Source of the DNA: a virus
Reading direction: 5' to 3' (one strand)
IMG/VR virus record: IMGVR_UViG_3300022542_000667
Coordinates: 1-36,519 of that record
DNA length: 36,519 nucleotides
Shown here: positions 32,413-36,519 of the stretch, piece by piece
Position numbering within the stretch: the stretch's first letter is position 1
Layout: each line of letters opens with the position of its first letter
Position numbers and translations under genes: made by a program
Notes under the pieces: generated by a model
What the model was told of the DNA's origin: nothing
Databases searched by the model: none
The model's input: only the letters and a program-made list of their open reading frames with translations

Positions 32413-32585
32413 TCCTCCGCCCTAACCTCCGGCAGTCTGGATAACGTCCAGCGGTGGGTCCCAAGGGCAACTATGATGGACCAACCATTACGCTTCTGGC
32501 GTCGGCGTGATGTCACCGGCCATCGCTCTAGGAATACGCCAGCCCCGAACCAACCCCGCTGCCAGTGACTAATCTTGAGCCGCAT
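32409..32585 (-). CDS. Small Trp/Arg-rich protein, 58 aa, downstream of PFK
   Basis: Immediately after the phosphofructokinase stop (TAG then ATG with no gap) a frame encodes MRLKISHWQRGWFGAGVFLE and ends in SIIVALGTHRWTLSRLPEVR plus AED. GGAGG within the last PFK codons lies 8 nt ahead of the ATG, so translation would follow from PFK. It fills the otherwise empty 180 bp before the holin-like gene, whose stop it overlaps. It has five tryptophans and a basic middle. No family recognised; it may be a subunit or regulator made together with PFK. Confidence 0.6.
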   Translation of the reverse strand: MRLKISHWQRGWFGAGVFLERWPVTSRRRQKRNGWSIIVALGTHRWTLSRLPEVRAED

Positions 32586-33602
32586 CTAGTCTTCCTCCCA
32601 TCCTGCTACTCGCACACCAGTGTCTACTAGATCCGCGATTGTCTTCCGCGGCATCTCGCGCTGCTGCCCGGCCATTGTCTTTAGCGGCTGGCGCCGTAGC
32701 TCCCCAGCAAAGTAAGCCGGGACTATTAGGGTCAGCCCATCCTCTAGACAGACTAGGGCCTCAGTGGCGTAAACCCGCCCAAGCTCCATGTCGTCCTCCA
32801 CCGGGAGGGCGCCGTTCTGGAGATGCCCTAGGACTAACGTCCGCACGTTAGCGCCGCGCGCGCCGAACTCGTTGGCCAACCGGTCGGCAAGGTGGCGTTG
32901 GTACAACAGCTCATTCCCGTAAGAGTCGAGCGCCACTGGGAGATCCATGTCTCCGTTGTGGATGTGTGCCCCCTCTGAGATAACGATGACACCACCACCT
33001 GTCAAGAAGTGGTCCGGGGTACAAGGAACCTCAGGGAGGGCTACCTGGCTAGCGTCTTCGCCCCCGTGGGCCGCGAGCCAGCCAGTCCTACGGCCCATGA
33101 CCTCGATAATGTAGGTGCGCTCCATTGAGCGGGCGACGGCCCCAATGTCCGCGACAGCACGCTTGATCACTGCCACAGCGGTCGAGAAGCCAATGCTAGT
33201 ATCGCACCCCGGCAGGTCATTGTCGATGGTCTTGGGGATCCCGACGATGGGGATCCCGTTGGAGTATTCCTCGTGTAACGCCAGCGCTGTTGCCAGGGTA
33301 TCGTTACCCCCGATGGCGATGAGGCCGTCCATCTTCTTATCGTCGAGACGGTGGATGATCCTTATCATAGCCACCATGCTGCCCCTTGGGTTCCACCGGG
33401 ATGTACCCAACACCGTCCCCGGCGCCCAAGGGTTGAGCATCCCAGAGGACAGCGGCATGAAGTACCCATCGTGGAGGCCCCGCCAGCCACCGCGGATCCC
33501 GTAGAGCGTATGGCCATGGAGCTCGCTAAGAATAGCTAGCCGGTGTATAGCACTGTTGACACCAGGGGCCACGCCCCCGCCGGTCAGGACTGCAATTCGC
33601 AT
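32586..33602 (-). CDS. 6-phosphofructokinase family protein, PPi-type signature, 338 aa
   Basis: Phosphofructokinase makes fructose 1,6-bisphosphate, the committed step of glycolysis. Family motifs: GGGVAPGVNSAIH (8-20), LGTSR (65-69), GGNDT (98-102), PKTIDNDLPGCDTSIG (123-138) with catalytic Asp127, R162, MGRRTG (169-174), SEG (209-211) and R254/H260. Asp101 and Lys124 are the residues that mark pyrophosphate-using enzymes (ATP enzymes have Gly and usually Gly). Oddities: Asp is replaced by Val11 in the first loop and by Asn100 at a metal-binding position, and the usual QRGG is QNGA (Asn263 for a substrate-binding Arg). Activity may be changed. AGGAGG is 7 nt upstream. It is a probable phage auxiliary metabolic gene. 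Confidence 0.85.
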   Translation of the reverse strand: MRIAVLTGGGVAPGVNSAIHRLAILSELHGHTLYGIRGGWRGLHDGYFMPLSSGMLNPWAPGTVLGTSRWNPRGSMVAMIRIIHRLDDKKMDGLIAIGGNDTLATALALHEEYSNGIPIVGIPKTIDNDLPGCDTSIGFSTAVAVIKRAVADIGAVARSMERTYIIEVMGRRTGWLAAHGGEDASQVALPEVPCTPDHFLTGGGVIVISEGAHIHNGDMDLPVALDSYGNELLYQRHLADRLANEFGARGANVRTLVLGHLQNGALPVEDDMELGRVYATEALVCLEDGLTLIVPAYFAGELRRQPLKTMAGQQREMPRKTIADLVDTGVRVAGWEED

Positions 33603-33613
33603 TTCTGGGCCTC

Positions 33614-34036
33614 CTATCTCAGCCAGCCTAACTTCGGACTCAACCGCCCCTCATCTTCGATACACCCTGGGCAATAGTAGCCAAGGGCACTACCCTCCAG
33701 AACCTCGGGCATCATGTGTATGAAACAAAAGGGTCTGGGTTCTTCTCGATGTGCCTCCTCCCATACAGGCGAGATCGGGAAGTTCTTCTCGATGATCCGT
33801 ACCATCTCATCCAGGATACGGTACTCGTACCGGTCGGCGTAGTACCGTTTCTCTACGCAGATCTGCTCTAGTAGCTCCCGCGCCTCCTGGCTCAAGGTGC
33901 GGCACCAGATGGAGCGGGTGCCCCATGGCCCACGGCCCATGACCTCAATGTCGTACTTGATCAAGGTCCCAGCGAAAGGTCTAGGCGCCAAGACGCCCCG
34001 GCGCTCCCTGAGGACATTAGGGTCTTGCTTACTCAC
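33614..34036 (-). CDS. Hypothetical protein, 140 aa, GTG start
   Basis: Not recognised. It begins VSKQDPNVLRERRGVLAPRP, has a charged helical centre (SQEARELLEQICVEKRYYAD, YRILDEMVRIIEKNF) and near its end CFIHMM and YYCPGCIEDEG, where three cysteines and a histidine could bind zinc. The GTG at 34036 overlaps the upstream stop (GTGA); AGGAGG is 12 nt upstream. It lies directly before the PFK gene with an 11-nt gap, so the two are probably cotranscribed. Confidence 0.65.
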   Translation of the reverse strand: MSKQDPNVLRERRGVLAPRPFAGTLIKYDIEVMGRGPWGTRSIWCRTLSQEARELLEQICVEKRYYADRYEYRILDEMVRIIEKNFPISPVWEEAHREEPRPFCFIHMMPEVLEGSALGYYCPGCIEDEGRLSPKLGWLR

Positions 34037-34485
34037 GGCAATATCAGCCCTCCTTCCGTGCGCTTCTCCAATTCCATGTCGCTCGGCAGAATAATACCGG
34101 ATTTCGTTTCTTCGGGCGCCCCCAAGGGCTCATAGCGTTGGGCTGGGCGCACGTAAACGCTACCATCAGGTTGTGGCTCCACCTCGCAGCCCCAACCTAG
34201 AAAGAGTCCTTTCACCAGCTCCCAACGGATCTCTTTCGAGAATCCGTTAATCAGGTCCAGGAGGAAACCGATGATAAACGGCTCATATGTATAACCCATA
34301 TGTACCAGTACCTCCGCGCACGTCTTGGCCCACAGACTCCAATCGTCTTCTGCGGCCACCCTGAAAGTCGCGTCAATATGCCTATGTACCGGTGGGGTTT
34401 CTGGAGTATGCAGCCTAATACGAACTTGTGGCTGCTGCCGTTCACAACCAGTAGAGCGATGCTTGTTAGGATCTCGTTTTCGCAT
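34033..34485 (-). CDS. Hypothetical protein, 150 aa
   Basis: Not recognised. The N-terminal 35 residues are basic and extended. Residues 45-105 (WSLWAKTCAEVLVHMGYTYE, FIIGFLLDLINGF, IRWELVKGLFLGWGCEV) are helical. The C-terminus carries two similar short units, KSGIILPSDMEL and EGGLILP. The start at 34485 is set by GGAGG 4 nt upstream, which itself lies inside the HNH gene; the two genes overlap by 20 nt. Followed by the GTGA overlap to the next gene. Confidence 0.6.
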   Translation of the reverse strand: MRKRDPNKHRSTGCERQQPQVRIRLHTPETPPVHRHIDATFRVAAEDDWSLWAKTCAEVLVHMGYTYEPFIIGFLLDLINGFSKEIRWELVKGLFLGWGCEVEPQPDGSVYVRPAQRYEPLGAPEETKSGIILPSDMELEKRTEGGLILP

Positions 34486-34900
34486 TGCGCCTCCGTTCTC
34501 GACTGTGAATACGATTACACGCACGACAGCCACGCGCCCCAGTAGGGTAAATATAGGTATTCTGTTCGTCATAAGGGTGCCCCTGTGGGCAATGAGTTTT
34601 ACTTGTTTGAAACCGCACTGCCCCCAACCCAATGCCCACACCGCGCGAAAGGTTCTCTCGGCATGTTACCAGCTCCATGTGCGCTGGGTTGACGCAGGCC
34701 CTGTTCCGACAGAGGTGGTCGATCTGGAGCCAGGAGGGGATGGGGCCGACAAGCTGTCGATAGGCGAAACGATGCGCTCTGTGGGCGGACCCACAGCACC
34801 AGAAGTTTCCATAACCATCACAGAAACATCCCGCCTGCCACACCCAGCATCCCGTCGCTGGGTCCGCTCTGACCTTAGCCCAAAACCTATCCCAGATCAC
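34466..34900 (-). CDS. HNH homing endonuclease, copy 1, 144 aa
   Basis: The pattern CWVWQAG...DGYGNF...AHRFAYRQLVGPIP, then LQIDHLCRNRACVNPAHMEL and VTCRENLSRG, is the HNH_3-type phage endonuclease: His-Asn-His of the beta-beta-alpha-metal fold with CxN zinc ligands. A second zinc site follows in KTHCPQGHPYDE...CRAC. The basic C-terminus probably contacts DNA. It starts at GTG (34900), overlapping the PQ-loop gene as GTGA, and its last 20 nt carry the start and ribosome site of the next gene. Paralogous to the HNH gene at 35539-35970, including at nucleotide level. Confidence 0.88.
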   Translation of the reverse strand: MIWDRFWAKVRADPATGCWVWQAGCFCDGYGNFWCCGSAHRAHRFAYRQLVGPIPSWLQIDHLCRNRACVNPAHMELVTCRENLSRGVGIGLGAVRFQTSKTHCPQGHPYDEQNTYIYPTGARGCRACNRIHSRERRRNAKTRS

Positions 34901-35151
34901 CGAGACTTCCTCCGCATGTAGTAGATACTAGCGGCCACGCAGATAGACGAGAGAGCGTTGGCGATAGCGCCTGACCACCAGCCGGTTAGGGCAGCACCAA
35001 GGGCCAGCGCTATGACAGCGACGAACAGGCAGCTCCAGGCGAAGACGTTGAACCCCACCACACGGGGCGTCCTGATGAGCGAGATGAGCTGGGGGCCATA
35101 AAAGAGCATCAGCCCCACAGTGCCTACCCACCCGAACAGGTTAGCTAGCAT
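34897..35151 (-). CDS. PQ-loop/SemiSWEET-like three-helix membrane protein, 84 aa
   Basis: Three hydrophobic segments (about 4-24, 36-56, 60-79) and the motif FYGPQLISLIRT with Pro20-Gln21 place it in the PQ-loop superfamily; SemiSWEET sugar transporters are of this size and topology and work as dimers. The stretch RTPRVVGFNVFAW after the PQ helix, and GAIANAL with Asn65 in the third helix, match the SemiSWEET pattern. The Trp usually found in the second helix before the YG turn is not present (Ala there), so the substrate is uncertain. AAGGAGG 5 nt upstream fixes the ATG at 35151. It sits in the same leftward run as PFK. Confidence 0.62.
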   Translation of the reverse strand: MLANLFGWVGTVGLMLFYGPQLISLIRTPRVVGFNVFAWSCLFVAVIALALGAALTGWWSGAIANALSSICVAASIYYMRRKSR

Positions 35152-35153
35152 GG

Positions 35154-35558
35154 CTACCTCCTTATCGCGGGCATCTTGTCTTTCTGCCATACTACCTTCT
35201 GCTGGCAGTGTGGGCAGACCCAGATGACCGCGGACTTCCCTGCGACCTGCTCCCGCCAGTCAGCGGGGGCGCCGAGGATCTCGATACCCGGCTGTTCGAG
35301 GATCCACTGGGCACTCCGCTCACCCACTAGGCGGAAGGTATCTTCGTTGCAACCCCAGCAAGTGACACCGGTATCGACGCTATCTATCAAGAGACCCCGC
35401 TGGTCCGGCTCTGCCTGGGGGCCTTCGGTGACCTCTAACTTCACATAGCGCCAGGGACTCTCGGGTATAGCGTCTGGATCGCGCGGATGATGCCCAGGCG
35501 TCCAGACGTGCCGCCGGTCAATAGCCCGTCTTTTCTGGCTAGGGTGTATCGTGCCCAT
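35154..35558 (-). CDS. Zinc-ribbon-like hypothetical protein, 134 aa
   Basis: Two cysteine pairs, CWGC (67-70) and CPHC (115-118), spaced by about 45 residues, could form one zinc site as in ribbon domains with a long insert. The N-terminal 40 residues are basic, with several His and Arg. No family recognised. GGAGGAGAAGG lies ahead of the ATG at 35558, within the end of the HNH gene (20-nt overlap). The gene ends 2 nt before the PQ-loop protein starts, and their ribosome site AAGGAGG overlaps its last codons, so they are probably coupled. Confidence 0.65.
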   Translation of the reverse strand: MGTIHPSQKRRAIDRRHVWTPGHHPRDPDAIPESPWRYVKLEVTEGPQAEPDQRGLLIDSVDTGVTCWGCNEDTFRLVGERSAQWILEQPGIEILGAPADWREQVAGKSAVIWVCPHCQQKVVWQKDKMPAIRR

Positions 35559-35970
35559 GTCGCCTTCTCCTCCACCTCCGCATGGCCTCTCGCTTGCACG
35601 TCCGACAATACCTCCCGCCGCGAGACCGATAGGTATTCGCCTCATCGTAGGGGTGACCCCGAGGGCAATGGGTCTTAGCTCGCTGGCGGATAGCGCCTGC
35701 CTGACCTACCAGGCCACGCCGACAATTCTCTTGATGCGCTACCAACTCCATGTGCGCCGGGTTCACGCAAGCCGGGTTTCGACACAGGTGGTCAATCTCT
35801 AGCCAGCTAGGAATAGAGCCAACGAGCATCCGATAGGCTAGGCGATGTGCCCGGAGGCTACAGCCTACGAATTTGAAATGCCCATAGCCATCAGAGTCGC
35901 GGCGCGCAGTCCACACCCAGCACCCAGTCTCTGGGTTCTCTTTAACCTTAATCCAGAAGCGGTCCCACAT
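35539..35970 (-). CDS. HNH homing endonuclease, copy 2, 143 aa
   Basis: Same architecture as the HNH gene at 34466-34900: CWVWTARRDSDGYGHF, AHRLAYRMLVGSIPSWLEID, HLCRNPACVNPAHMEL, KTHCPRGHPYDEANTY and a CRTCK end, followed by an Arg-rich tail. The catalytic HNH residues and both zinc sites are intact. The ATG at 35970 (AAGGAC 4 nt upstream) is preferred over one at 35991, which lies inside the previous gene. Its last 20 nt include the ribosome site and ATG of the zinc-ribbon gene. Confidence 0.88.
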   Translation of the reverse strand: MWDRFWIKVKENPETGCWVWTARRDSDGYGHFKFVGCSLRAHRLAYRMLVGSIPSWLEIDHLCRNPACVNPAHMELVAHQENCRRGLVGQAGAIRQRAKTHCPRGHPYDEANTYRSRGGRYCRTCKREAMRRWRRRRHGHDTP

Positions 35971-35971
35971 A

Positions 35972-36519
35972 TCAGTCCTTTGTCCCCACATAGACTGCCG
36001 GATCCAAGGCGATTCCGGTTCGATCTAGGTGTGCGACAGGATACCCGAGCTGGCACAGGCTCTTCAGCTTACGGTCCAACGGCACATCTATATCATGCTC
36101 TAGTATGTGACCATCGTCGTGGCCAGAGAGAAGAGCCATCTGCCACCAGTGAGTCTTGAGCTCCTGCACGTCCTTAGCGCCCGCATTCAACAGGCTCACC
36201 TGGGCTACCTCGACGATATCTCGAACAAGACCGAAGACCTGATGGTAGAAACAGTCAGTTATCGCACTAGGATGCGCACACCACCGGCCATACTGGGTCC
36301 GCGAACGCCGCTGCTCCAGGTGTATGGTCTTCTCCATTGCACACCAAGCGCGAATTGCGGGGAGCTTCTTGTCCAGTACCTCCCGCACGAACATCTCGGG
36401 TTGCTCCACACAGAGAGCCACGTTCGAGAAGTGCCGCAGCAAAGCGCCGTAGTCCTGATCTAAGACCACCCACATCAGGAGCGGGGCCACCTTGTCCCGT
36501 GGGAGTTCCAGTAGCTCGC
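35972..36519 (-). CDS. Partial hypothetical protein, truncated by the window end
   Basis: The frame is open to the right edge (reading ELLELPRDKVAPLLMWVVLD at the edge), so its start is outside the window; a GTG at 36490 is unlikely to be the real start because coding signal continues upstream. About 182 residues are visible: helical, with many Leu, Glu and His (KKLPAIRAWCAMEKTIHLEQ, VFGLVRDIVEVAQVSLLNAG, THWWQMALLSGHDDGHILEH). The cluster HDDGHILEHD is His/Asp-rich and could bind metal. No family recognised. It is followed after 1 nt by HNH copy 2. Confidence 0.6.
   Translation of the reverse strand, partial: ELLELPRDKVAPLLMWVVLDQDYGALLRHFSNVALCVEQPEMFVREVLDKKLPAIRAWCAMEKTIHLEQRRSRTQYGRWCAHPSAITDCFYHQVFGLVRDIVEVAQVSLLNAGAKDVQELKTHWWQMALLSGHDDGHILEHDIDVPLDRKLKSLCQLGYPVAHLDRTGIALDPAVYVGTKD

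Noticed and set aside
34325-34921. Plus-strand open frame (198 codons) opposite HNH copy 1
   Set aside because: The minus strand has intact HNH catalytic and zinc motifs; the plus-strand frame is a mirror of that conserved region.
1-36519. Integrated prophage, CRISPR array, tRNA genes or insertion sequences
   Set aside because: No integrase, attachment repeat, spaced direct repeats, cloverleaf-forming stretch or transposase was seen, and there are almost no gaps large enough to hold them.

Overview
The window is most of the virion-morphogenesis region, plus an adjoining accessory arm, of an uncultivated double-stranded DNA tailed phage (Caudoviricetes). The evidence is a recognisable large terminase, a portal-like protein, a scaffold-like protein, an SU10/DUF5309-type HK97-fold major capsid protein, adaptor- and nozzle-like tail proteins and a large tail fibre. 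No tail tube, sheath or long-tail tape-measure protein was recognised, and the tail order (adaptor, adaptor, nozzle-like, fibre) resembles short-tailed podoviruses. I infer a podovirus-like virion. Genes are G+C-rich, tightly packed, often overlap by 1 to 4 nt (ATGA, TAATG, GTGA), and mostly have AGGAGG-type ribosome binding sites. Near-perfect TTGACA/TATAAT promoters point to a bacterial host using a sigma-70 RNA polymerase; the host itself cannot be named.

Layout. Positions 1 to about 120 are C-rich low-complexity sequence, probably a contig-end artefact. Positions 121 to 1493 hold a leftward set of overlapping small genes (two Cys-rich proteins, one FmdB-like, and a partial gene running into the artefact). 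Positions 1503 to 1566 are a back-to-back promoter pair whose two -35 boxes form one palindrome. From 1610 to 31754 every gene points right: small basic proteins and a one-TM peptide, TerL, portal, internal proteins, a 1977-residue giant protein, then a consensus promoter, scaffold, capsid protein, beta-helix protein, several small beta-rich proteins, two tandem adaptor paralogs, a nozzle-like protein, a nuclease-fold protein, a fibre, a GNAT-like protein and a second fibre/lectin-like protein. From 31751 to the right end almost everything points left. The exception is a one-TM holin-like gene at 32143-32412, which meets its neighbour tail to tail.

The right arm is the most unusual part. One leftward run of abutting or overlapping genes carries a 6-phosphofructokinase homologue with pyrophosphate-type signatures, a PQ-loop/SemiSWEET-like three-helix membrane protein, two paralogous HNH endonucleases and several small unknown (partly zinc-binding) proteins. 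This suggests a phage-borne sugar uptake and glycolysis module, which is an inference. Two LAGLIDADG endonuclease genes also sit in the structural block, so the window holds four homing-type endonuclease genes.

Regulatory signals visible in the sequence are three promoter regions, a 13-bp hairpin after the beta-helix gene, and a 96-nt leader at 20096-20191 where 10 nt are perfectly complementary to the ribosome-binding region of the next gene. No integrase, replication genes, endolysin, tRNA or CRISPR array were found. The window is therefore an incomplete phage genome.
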